In this document: positions 1 to 10,369 of the stretch, one piece after another
How the letters are laid out: each line of letters opens with the position of its first letter
How positions within the stretch are numbered: position 1 is the first letter of the stretch
Source: Acanthamoeba sp. SK_2022b
Lineage: Eukaryota > Discosea > Longamoebia > Acanthamoebidae
Direction: 5' to 3'
DNA: 14,534 nt
NCBI GenBank assembly: GCA_027943245.1
Contig: JANDJZ010001069.1
Span: 1-14,534 of the forward strand
Position numbers and translations under genes: made by a program
Notes under the pieces: generated by a model
The model's database searches: none
The model's input: only the letters and a program-made list of their open reading frames with translations
Told to the model about the DNA's origin: nothing

Positions 1-32
1 ACGTACGTTCCGTACTTTGTCCCTGTGGCATG

Positions 33-33
<1 letters not shown>

Positions 34-83
<50 letters not shown>
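34..83 (+). repeat. (AC)n microsatellite, about 25 units
   Basis: A pure AC tract in what is probably the intron before the first recognised ACAD exon. The first 33 bases of the window contain nothing I can call coding. Confidence 0.95.
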
Positions 84-87
<4 letters not shown>

Positions 88-145
88 GCACAGATGTGCT
101 GCGTAAGTACAAGTGCTCACAACCACGCTGGTATATATGTTATAG

Positions 146-676
146 AGGTCGCATCTTTACCGACCCCGCCTTGCCTGGTGTGCCGCCTGAAGAACGGGCT
201 GCCCTCTTCAAGTACTCACACAGCCCACTCAGCTACAAAGACCTCTCGCCTCACTGCCTCTGTGCTTGTGTGGCCAGGGAGTTCATTCGAGTGGTGGCGT
301 TTCTGCACTCGGTCGACTACAAGAAGGTCGGCCTTGGTGCCTACGGCAAGGAGGGCTCCTACTACGCGCGCCAAGTACCCACCTCAACAAAGGCGACGCA
401 GAATGGGCCAAAATACTCTGCTCATTAGGTCTCTTGTGTGTTGTGTTGTGTTGTGTTGTGTTGTGTTGTGTTGTGTTGTGTTGTGTTGTGTTGTGTTGTG
501 TTGTGTTGGGTGGGCGCGTGCTCAAAAGGTAGCTACATGGACTCGTCAATACCGAGCCTCGGCCACGGAAGAGGTGCCCGCCATCGAGAACCTCATCACC
601 TGGCTTTCGCGCAACGTGCCCGAAGAGCGAGCCGGTGACTGCACCATCGTCCACGGCGATATCAAGTTCGACAACG

Positions 677-744
<68 letters not shown>

Positions 745-980
745 ATCGATCGCATGTCACTGTGTGTGCTGCTCGAGATTGACCGAAGTACGGTGTCGTG
801 GCGTTGCTCTTGTACACAGTCATTTTCCATCCCACCGAGCCACGCATCATCGCAGTGCTCGATTGGGAGCTGTCCACGCTGGGCCATCCTTTGGCAGATG
901 TGGCCTACTCATGCCTGCCCTACAACGTCGACCTCCCCGGGAACTCGCTCGTAAACAAAGACATGAGTGGTACCCACGTG

Positions 981-1053
<73 letters not shown>

Positions 1054-4000
1054 GTGCCTGTGCGATATCACTTTGATTGCGCCGTACTCACCCCCCGCGT
1101 ATGTATAGGAATTCCTTCGCAAGAAGAATACGTCAAGCAGTACTGCCAGCACATGGGCCGTACCTTCCCGATCCCCAAGTGGCACTTCTATGTTGCCTTC
1201 TCGGCCTTCCGCCTGGCGGGCATCGCCCAGGGGGTGTATAAGAGGTTAAATCCCCTCCCTCTCCCGACGTCTACTGCCCTCCCTGCCTCACAAAAAGCGA
1301 TTGCGAGTGAATCCAGGTTTTTGCAGGGGAACGCATCCTCGACGACCGCTGGCGTGTACGGGGCCGTGGCCAGGATGCTCGCGGAGGCCGCCTGGGCCCT
1401 TGTGGAGGCCGAGGAGGCCAAGCTCGCGGCGAGCGTCGCGCCGCATGCGAAGCGCATCAGCAATCCCGCCGGGCGAGTGTCGGCGATGGAGGAGATCATG
1501 GCCTCTCTCCCCGAGCCTCGCTGGGAGCCCGTGTCGGAGAGGAGCGTGGCCTTGCAGAAGCAGCTGTGGCGGTTCCTCGTGGACAACGTCTTCCCCATCG
1601 AACGACAGGTCCACGACGAGATCAACCAGCCGGGCAACCGGTGGAAGGTGCGCCATCACCACAGGATCCCTATGTCTGAGGGATTGATTGGCCCACACGA
1701 GCCGAGAGCTGAGCGCCACCGACCTCCCCAGATTCCGCCCGTGATCGAAACGCTCAAGGCCAAGGCCAAGCGGGAGGGGCTGTGGAATCTGTTCTTGCCC
1801 GACCGCGCTCATGGCGGCGCTGGACTGAGGTTTGCAGTTCGCACACGCACACGCACACGCACACGCACACGCACACGCACACGCACACGCACACGCACAC
1901 GCACACCACACACCCGTTTGGTTGAGCGCTTAAGCGTTTGAACCCCAGCAACTCCGAGTACGCGCCGTTGGCCGAGCTGATGGGCTACTCACCGCATCTG
2001 GCCCCCGAGATCTTCAACTGCAACGCGCCCGACACGGGCAACATGGAGCTCCTGGCGCACTTTGGCACCGACCAGCAGAAGAAGCAGTGGCTCGCGCCGC
2101 TCCTCGCCGGCGAAATCAGGTGAGCAACCACGCTCTCTCCTCTCGTCCCCAAGTTTTCGGTGGACGTTAGTGATCTGACGACACTGATCGCTATGGTTCT
2201 GCGCCCCCCCCCCCCAATATCGCGCTCAGGTCCTGCTTCGGTATGACGGAGCCGGGCGTCGCTTCTTCCGACGCCACCAACATCGAGTGCCGCATCGCAC
2301 GGTGCGTGTGAGGGCTCAGCCCTCGAAAATGCTCAAGCACTCTGCTCACACGGTGCGTCTACCACAGTGACGGCGAGCACTACGTCATCAACGGCCGCAA
2401 GTGGTGGATCACCGGCGCTGGAGATCCTCGATGCAAGGTACCCCCATCCTCCTATCGATCAGTTTCTGCTGCTCACACTCACCTCTTTCCCACCTCACCC
2501 CAATCCACCCACCACCAATAATAAATATATAAATCAATAATAAAAAACAAACAAACAAACAGCTGTGCATTGTGATGGGCAAGACGGATCCGGACACCCA
2601 CAACAAATACCGGCAACAGGTGCGAGGAGCCGTGACCCCAGACCCCTTCACGACGGTGTATTAACCCCTCTCCCTCTCCCTTTCCCAGTCCATGGTGCTG
2701 GTTCCCATGGATGCGCCGGGAGTCAAGGTCGTGCGCCCCTTGACCACGTTCGGTTACGACGACGCGCCGTCGGGCCACTGCGAGTTGCTCTTCGAGAACG
2801 TGCGAGTCCCTGTCACCAACGTTCTGGGCGGCGAAGGTGTCGTGCCTCTCCCTCCCTCCCCCCTCTCTCCATCTACACACGTGCATTGACGGGTGCTCTC
2901 ATGATCGCCGCGCAGGGATGGGATTCGAAATGGCGCAGGCGCGGTTGGGTCCTGGCCGCATCCACCATTGCATGCGGATGGTGGGCCTGGCCGAGCGCGT
3001 GCTGCACACCATGCGCGTCCGCGTCAGGGAGAGGATCGCCTTTGGACGGCCGCTGGCCGAGCACGGCATCATCCAGCAGAACATCGCCGACTCGCGCATC
3101 GAGATCGAGCAGGCTCGTCTGTTGACGCTCAGGGCGGCGCACATGATGGACACGGTGGGCAATCGACACGCCCGCAAGGAGATCGCCATGATCAAGGTGG
3201 TCGCGCCCAACATGGCTCTGGTACGTGCCTAAGAACATTTCCCCTATCACTCTACCGCGTACATGGTCGATTTAACGAAAAAACTAATTTAAGGTTATTA
3301 TTAATTCTTTAATTTAAACAAATTTGTAGAAAGTGATCGACAGGGCGATTCAGGCCTTTGGTGCGGCCGGCCTCAGCGAAGACTTCGGATTGGCTGCTGC
3401 GTTTGCCGGCGCTCGCTCCCTGCGCCTGGCCGATGGGCCGGACGAGGTGGGCCTACCTATGTCTCTTTCTCTCCCTCCCTCCCTCCCTCCCTCTTTTCCT
3501 TTCGCATCGCTCGTGTCAGCGAATCAACTGACCATCGCGTTCGCCTTTGGCGCCAGGTTCACATGATGACCATTGCCAGGTTGGAGCTGCAGCAACGCAA
3601 GAATGCACAGGCTACGCCGGGCGATGGTCCGCCATATCTCTCCTCTCTCTGTCCGCTGCATAAGGCTTGCTCACTGGGTCGTGTACACGACGGCACCACA
3701 GAGACCGCCAAGCGCTACCAGACGGCGCTGGCCGAGACGTCCAGCATTCTTTCCGTGGCCGAAGGGCAGGATTTGGCGGAGATCTACGCCTTTTTCAAGC
3801 AGTCCTCCGCCGGCGACAACACCACTCGTACTCCCCCCCCCCAAACACAATCACAACACTGTCAGTGCCACTCTTCCTCTCGCAAGAAGAGGGCGTAACC
3901 CCCACTCCTGTACTGACGTGCGTCTGCCGACCAGCCCCGCCGAACGCCGACGATGTCAAAAATTACTACAAGTGGGTGGCATGGAGCGGGTTGAAGGGGA

Positions 4001-4083
4001 TGAGCAAAGCAGAGGCCCAGGTCAAGTACGCGGACAAGATCCAGGAGCTGCAGCACAAGAAGCAGACCACCACCAAGCTTTGA
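146..4083 (+). CDS. ACAD11: ACAD11/ACAD10-like protein with C-terminal ACBP domain (5' partial)
   Basis: Exons by hand: 146-211, 278-374, 529-676, 820-969, 1109-1244, 1317-1647, 1732-1829, 1949-2119, 2230-2301, 2368-2437, 2563-2619, 2689-2836, 2916-3220, 3330-3446, 3557-3626, 3702-3827, 3935-4083; about 769 codons, all phases agree. The order is an APH-like kinase domain ([12 protein letters not shown], the catalytic-loop motif HGDIKFDN in exon 3, the metal-binding VLDWELS in exon 4), then an acyl-CoA dehydrogenase ([61 protein letters not shown]), then an ACBP domain. ACAD10/11 proteins act on 4-hydroxyacyl-CoAs: the kinase phosphorylates the hydroxyl and the FAD domain removes the phosphate, in mitochondria or peroxisomes. 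Animal ACAD11 ends soon after [10 protein letters not shown], so the tail is extra. The N-terminal part of the kinase domain lies left of the window. The first exon's left edge is uncertain. The stop is TGA at 4081; the final TTKL gives no obvious peroxisomal signal. Whether ACAD10 or ACAD11 is the closer relative cannot be settled here. Confidence 0.92.
435..507 (+). repeat. (TGTTG)n pentamer microsatellite
   Basis: About 14 copies of a five-base unit inside ACAD intron 375-528. It creates spurious Cys/Val-rich reading frames on plus and Thr/Gln/His frames on minus. Confidence 0.95.
679..738 (+). repeat. (AC)n microsatellite, 30 units
   Basis: A pure tract starting two bases after the exon 3 donor, in ACAD intron 677-819. 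It is complementary to the GT tract in the next intron. Confidence 0.97.
984..1050 (+). repeat. (TG)n microsatellite, about 33 units
   Basis: A pure tract in ACAD intron 970-1108, starting 14 nt after the donor. With the AC tract at 679-738 it brackets exon 820-969. Confidence 0.97.
1841..1905 (+). repeat. (CACACG)n hexamer microsatellite
   Basis: About 11 copies of a six-base unit in ACAD intron 1830-1948. It reads Arg-Thr on plus and Cys/Val or Ala/Cys on minus; these are not real proteins. Confidence 0.95.
3471..3493 (+). repeat. (CTCC)n tract in ACAD intron
   Basis: A pyrimidine tetramer tract in intron 3447-3556. It lies about 60 nt before the acceptor and may add to the polypyrimidine tract. 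Confidence 0.8.
3557..4083 (+). other. Acyl-CoA-binding protein (ACBP) domain at the ACAD C-terminus
   Basis: The last exons (3702-3827 and 3935-4083, in frame from 3557) encode a helix ending in [12 protein letters not shown], a short loop, then [19 protein letters not shown] and a helix ending in KIQEL. This follows the ACBP pattern (IYxxYKQATVGD, then KWDAWxxLKGxSKEDA). The residues that bind the acyl-CoA head group in ACBP (first Tyr of the YxxYK motif, its Lys, the Lys before WxxW, and the late Tyr) all appear kept; the second Tyr is Phe. ACBPs bind long-chain acyl-CoA, so the domain may hold substrate for the dehydrogenase. The join is supported by phase at 3827/3935. The intron 3627-3701 is less sure because it is 75 nt with no frame change. 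Confidence 0.85.
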
Positions 4084-4314
4084 GATTCCTCCCTGCTCCC
4101 CCTCTCAATGTCCTGCGTCTCACGTATGAGAATAGATGCATTCCAGTGCGCCATTACCCCCCCCCCCAATAACAACAACCGACCGCAAGGGCGGCTATCA
4201 GGCCACCCTACGTGCCCCCCCCCCCGCTGCAGAGCACTGACCGTAAGGAAACTCGGTGGTGTGTGTACTACGCCTTGGTGTGACATAGCCGTGGCCACCC
4301 TGAAAAGGGCATCA
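4084..4314. other. Convergent intergenic spacer (ACAD / JMJD7 3' ends)
   Basis: These 231 nt between two facing stop codons must hold both 3' UTRs or let them overlap. I see no AATAAA on either strand. The spacer carries two 11-base C runs (4157-4167 and 4215-4225) about 50 nt apart. Confidence 0.6.
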
Positions 4315-6550
<2,236 letters not shown>

Positions 6551-6812
6551 TCGTTTTTCTTTTCTTTTTTCTTTTTTTTTTGTTCTTTTTGGTTTTTGGG
6601 TGTTTATTACCAGGCAGAAAGAAGTCCCCCCGGGGACACCAGGCCAGGTGTACGAGCTAGTGAATGAAATTGCTGGCAAAGTTGCTGGCCCGCTCTTTTA
6701 TCTGCACCCACAGCGATGGCGGACAGTCTCCCTGTTGATAGCAGGATGGACACCAGGAGAGAAAGGGTTTAGTGCGGGCTAGATGCGCAGGAATGGCGAG
6801 TGCGAGCGGTTG
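6551..6812 (-). promoter_or_regulatory. SCO1 3' end / JMJD7 upstream region with TATA-like element
   Basis: The 262 nt between the SCO1 stop and the JMJD7 start must hold the SCO1 3' UTR and the JMJD7 promoter. On the minus strand a GATAAAAG stretch (plus 6694-6701) lies about 145 nt upstream of the ATG and could act as a TATA element. Directly before the ATG is an A/purine-rich tract (plus 6551-6594), which suits a 5' leader. There is no transcript evidence. Confidence 0.3.
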
Positions 6813-8282
6813 TCAAAGTTGGACCTTGGATCGAACATCATCGGCGATACGCTTGGCGAGCGCATGGGCGTCGTACTGGCTGCCATGGTGGCTCAGAAAA
6901 CTGCCTTCCTTGTCAATGAGGTAGAGGAAAATGGAGTGGTCCACCAGGTAGTCCTCGTCCTGGTTTTTGGAGAAAAGAGGGAGTAAGAGGCGGAATGCCC
7001 CCCCCCCCAGCGAGTTCACGCGATTGCGTGGGCCGTACCTCCTCGGAATGCTGGGAAGTGGATGAATAGACACGGAAAGACCGAGCCATACTTTCCACTT
7101 GCTGCGGAGTCCCTGTTAGCCCGACAAACGAAGGATGGAAATCTGGAACGCGTGTTTGGGGCCGTCAGTGGTGATTGCAAGGGGGGCCTCAGGAAGCCCA
7201 AAGAATGCGACCACATCCGTGAGGTGAAGGTAGGCAGAGAACGGGGCTAGGAGGGAAGCACCTTTCAAATAGTTCCTGATCTTGCCGACAGTGTCGCGAT
7301 ACGGGTCAACAGAGATGAAAACCGGAACGACCAGGCCAGGCGTGATTCCCTCCTCCTCCTCTGGTTGTTGTGGGGGGGGGGGCAGCCAATTGCTGTTTAG
7401 CACCCGATCGCGCAAGGCCTGCAAGGGTATTCAATGGAACGGAGGCAGGGTCATATACCGAGGATTTTGAGCGTTTTGGTCACTTTGGCCAACTCTGCGG
7501 GGCAGATGTCGGGGCAAAACGTGAAGCCAAAGTAGACCAGCATGTACCTGTGCGCACACACAAGTGAGCAGAACAGCACACCTACGCGCACGCTAAAAAA
7601 TAATGTCCGATCGCATGGACCGAGGAAGGGCGGGGGTGCCTGCCGCGGTAGGTGTGGTTGGTGACCACACGACCATGTTGGTCGACGAGCGTGAAGGGCC
7701 CTCCAATCGATGGCGTTCCTGCGACAGCGATCTCGATTCTTGCTGTGGCCAGTCCACGTTATAACGTTGGCTGATCGTCGTGTCATTGCCTACGCGCGAG
7801 GGGGGGGGGACTATAGCGTACGCTTTCTCTTGGCCTTTTCGAATTCAAAGTAGCCGAGCACCACGCCACACGCCCCCAGGGCGAGAAGCGCGCTCTTCCA
7901 TGTAATGGCCGCTTGCGGCGGGCGCGCCACGTGCGGTGGAGCAGAGTGCGGCGGAGGCGGAGTGCTGCCGCTACCGCCGGACGTGGGCTGCTCCTCAGCT
8001 CGGCGAGCAGCGCGTGACCGTAAGAGCGGCGACCTCACTGGCCACGCATTTGCCTATCAAGTGCCGCCGCCCCCCCGCCAGCCCGCGAGTAAGCGACGCC
8101 GCAACAAGCCCCGAAGAGCACAACTTCTCAAGATGCACCTTGAAACCGCGACAAGAAGAGGTGATCAACTGGGGTGCCCGAGCAAGATGCGCGGCACTTA
8201 TCGGCGAGGGCCTGGGACACCACGCGAGAGAGGAAGCCGCTGGGCCTCGAAGCGCAGAGGTCGCACGGACGCTGCTCCTCAT
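6813..8282 (-). CDS. SCO1: SCO1/SCO2-family mitochondrial copper chaperone
   Basis: Exons on the minus strand: 8282-8139, 8053-7822, 7718-7640, 7547-7459, 7360-7262, 7142-7039, 6959-6813; 297 residues. The N-terminus (MRSSVRATSALRGPAASS, Arg/Ser/Ala-rich, no acidic residues) looks like a mitochondrial presequence. A Pro/Ser linker follows, then one membrane segment at about residues 98-116 and a basic stretch KAKRKR. The thioredoxin-like domain has IGGPFTLVDQHG, YFGFTFCPDICPAEL with the copper-binding C163 and C167, VFISVDPYRDT, SFVGLTGTPQQVESMAR, and the third ligand H257 in YLVDHSIFLYL. SCO proteins sit in the inner membrane with this domain in the intermembrane space and deliver copper to the CuA site of COX2. 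The first in-frame ATG is 8282; further upstream the frame opens only with TTG. Intron 3 has a GC donor. The 5' end faces gene 4. I cannot tell SCO1 from SCO2. Confidence 0.95.
7548..7639 (-). other. GC-AG intron of SCO1
   Basis: Joining exon end GGCAG (plus 7644-7640) to GTACATG (from 7547) gives YRGRYMLVYFGF, which matches YLGQWLLIYFGF of animal SCO1 without gaps. The intron then begins GCACCC and ends CACAG. No GT in the right phase exists nearby. Confidence 0.75.
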
Positions 8283-8369
8283 CTTTGCGTTGTGTTTCGA
8301 AGAAATCAAAAAGGAAAAAGGAAAGAAATGGTTTCGTATTCGTTTTTCTTTGCCTCAAAGCCCAGCGTG

Positions 8370-8379
8370 CCATTGGCTG
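8370..8379 (-). promoter_or_regulatory. Inverted CCAAT box (NF-Y type)
   Basis: CCATTGGCTG on plus, CAGCCAATGG on minus, fits the NF-Y consensus RRCCAATSR. It lies 88 nt upstream of the SCO1 ATG on the SCO1 sense strand. A weaker CACCAAT lies at 8435-8441, overlapping the palindrome. Confidence 0.4.
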
Positions 8380-8422
8380 TTACTCCGTGGAATGGCGTTC
8401 TATGGCGTGCGTTCCCACGGAC

Positions 8423-8438
8423 GGTGACAGCTGTCACC
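8423..8438. promoter_or_regulatory. 16-bp perfect palindrome GGTGACAGCTGTCACC
   Basis: It reads the same on both strands. It contains the E-box CAGCTG and the 12-mer TGACAGCTGTCA, which is the known dimer site of TALE homeodomain proteins of the TGIF type. It sits in the divergent promoter, so it could serve both genes. Confidence 0.5.
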
Positions 8439-8512
8439 AATGTGCACACACGGGCGATGTATTACGCCTGTATCGCCGTTCGTTCCGCCTCTGGGGAGGG
8501 GGGTCTGGCTGC

Positions 8513-8524
8513 TGTACTAGTACA
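8513..8524. repeat. 12-bp perfect palindrome TGTACTAGTACA
   Basis: A second self-complementary site in the same spacer, 74 nt right of the 16-bp one. It could be an operator-like site or chance. Confidence 0.3.
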
Positions 8525-8609
8525 CCCAGCTGAAGGAGAGAGCAAAGGAAGACCACGGCTTCTTTTGAGACCTCTGCTGGATTGGGAGAGGAGCCGGCTC
8601 GTAGGGGTC

Positions 8610-10338
8610 ATGGAACACTTGCAGGCCCTTGCAGCTTCCGAGTTGGCCGGGGAGGCGAGGGGAGGTGGTGGTAGTTCGGTTGCAGGAGCAAGGATGAGAC
8701 CGACAACGGCTGCGTGCGGTTCGGTCTACGTCACGGTACAAGAAGATCTTCCTAAGATGAGCCCCCACAGCAGGAAGAAGAGGCCACGAATCACGCCGAT
8801 GAACGGCAACGTCGAGAACTGTAATAATGGCGAAGATGAAGACGCGGAGGATGAAGATCAGGCCGGGCTCATCGTTATAGATTCCTCTTCTCAACGATTA
8901 CTACACACCGGGTCACTACCTCCCCTTATTCCTCGGGTGTATTCTTCTTCTTCTTCTTGTGCCTCCACACCTTCATCAGCATCAAATGGATTGTCGTCGC
9001 GGGGGACGACCTCTCCGGACGCCTCCGGCGCCACCCACACCGTTTTCGTTGGCGGTCAGGCCCCGACCGCCGGTGACGTCGTCTCCACCACCAGCAGCGG
9101 TGGTGCAGAGTCACCAGCACCATCGGCCCTGCCTGGAGCAGCAGCTGCGCCCAACAGCAACGGACACGCCGCCGTCTTGGACCATCATTGCCCTCTGCCG
9201 CCACTTGCCTCGGGGCCGTTTTTGCACCACCACTACTCGCCCGTGGGCTCCATGCCCCCGACTGCTCGGCTCGCCGCAGCCGGTGTGGGGTCGACGTCAT
9301 CACCACCATCGCCTGCCGGCGGACGCCACCCGGCGCTGCTGCTCCAGCCACCACCTTCTCTCCGCTCCGTACGTCGTTCACCCCCCCTCCCCTCCCCCCA
9401 TCTCCCCTATTTCTCCCAAACACCCGTTGAACCGTGCGCACCTGCGCTTGAAAGCTTCAGGCGAGCAAAACAGCAGGGGGTCTTACTTGGTGTCTTGATG
9501 TCGTGGTGCTTTTGGGGGGGGGGTGGCCGGTGGGTGTAGTTCATCATGGGCGGCACGGCAGCTACGCCCTCTGGCGGTTTCATGAGCGGAAAGCCGCTGC
9601 TCTCGCCTCGCGGCAAACGACTTCTGCCGCCACACGCCGCCGCCGCTGCGATGAGCCCGCCCGTAGGCGTGACGATCGGAACTGCTTCACACGCCCAATC
9701 GATGGCCTCGCTCCTCTCGCTTCAGAACCTGCAGGCCCACCTTATGCGCTCCCCACTTTCCGCCAACGCAAGCCCGGCGGGATCGCCGCTCATGCCTGCC
9801 GCCGCCGCCGCTCATCTGAGCGTTGCCCCTTCGGGAGGAGGAGCGATCATTCCTGCCTTCCCCGACGCGGGAAAGAACAAGAAGCGACTGCATTCGGCTC
9901 CAGCTGCTCCTCCCTCGCCTCCCCTCGCCAAGAGAGCGCGCATCACGGAGCAGGCAGTGCAGCATCCCCGAAAGACCAGCACGCTGAATGGTACCGTTTT
10001 TCGACTTGGCGTGTTGTGTGTAGTTGTGAGTGTGTGCGCTCACCCATCCTTAAAATGGCTTTGCCGCGTGCGGTGTCTGCAATTGTGCAGGCCCGGAGGT
10101 ATCGCCGCAGCATCCTCCCTCCGCGCAGGGATCGTTCATCGCTGTCGATTCCTTCGCGTCGTCGTCCAATTCTTCTGGTTCGGCTTCGTCGTCCTCGCTG
10201 GGTGCCCCTACAATGGACGCAGTGACGATGGAATGCTGCGCTCAAATGTACGCAATCTCTCTGCCTATTGCAGTGGCACGTTCTGGTCCCTATTTTTTTT
10301 TACTACTGCTGATCTATAATTGTATCAAGTGGCTAGAC

Positions 10339-10369
<31 letters not shown>

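Larger units (their letters stand above)
8283..8609. promoter_or_regulatory. Divergent promoter region of SCO1 and gene 4
   Basis: This is 327 nt between the SCO1 ATG (8282, minus) and the chosen gene 4 ATG (8610, plus). It holds an inverted CCAAT box (8370-8379), a 16-bp perfect palindrome (8423-8438) and a 12-bp palindrome (8513-8524). No clear TATA box is seen. If gene 4 starts at 8458, the spacer shrinks but the first two elements stay outside the coding region. Confidence 0.5.

Noticed and set aside
94..102. A 9-base micro-exon between CACAG and GTAAGTAC
   Set aside because: The splice signals look perfect, but the residues it would give before GRIF do not fit the family. Read-through from 94 into 146 is possible too, so the left edge is left open.
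435..507. CRISPR-like or satellite array
   Set aside because: The units are five bases with no spacers; it is an ordinary intronic microsatellite in a eukaryote.
30..1108. Long frames with His-Thr, Cys-Val or Leu-Cys-Val runs
   Set aside because: They are read through dinucleotide and pentamer repeats in introns. Only the parts matching ACAD11 are coding.
7905..8609. Upstream part of a 544-codon plus-strand frame
   Set aside because: It is antisense to SCO1 exons 1-2 and their intron and lacks any recognisable domain. Only the part from about 8610 is taken as gene 4.
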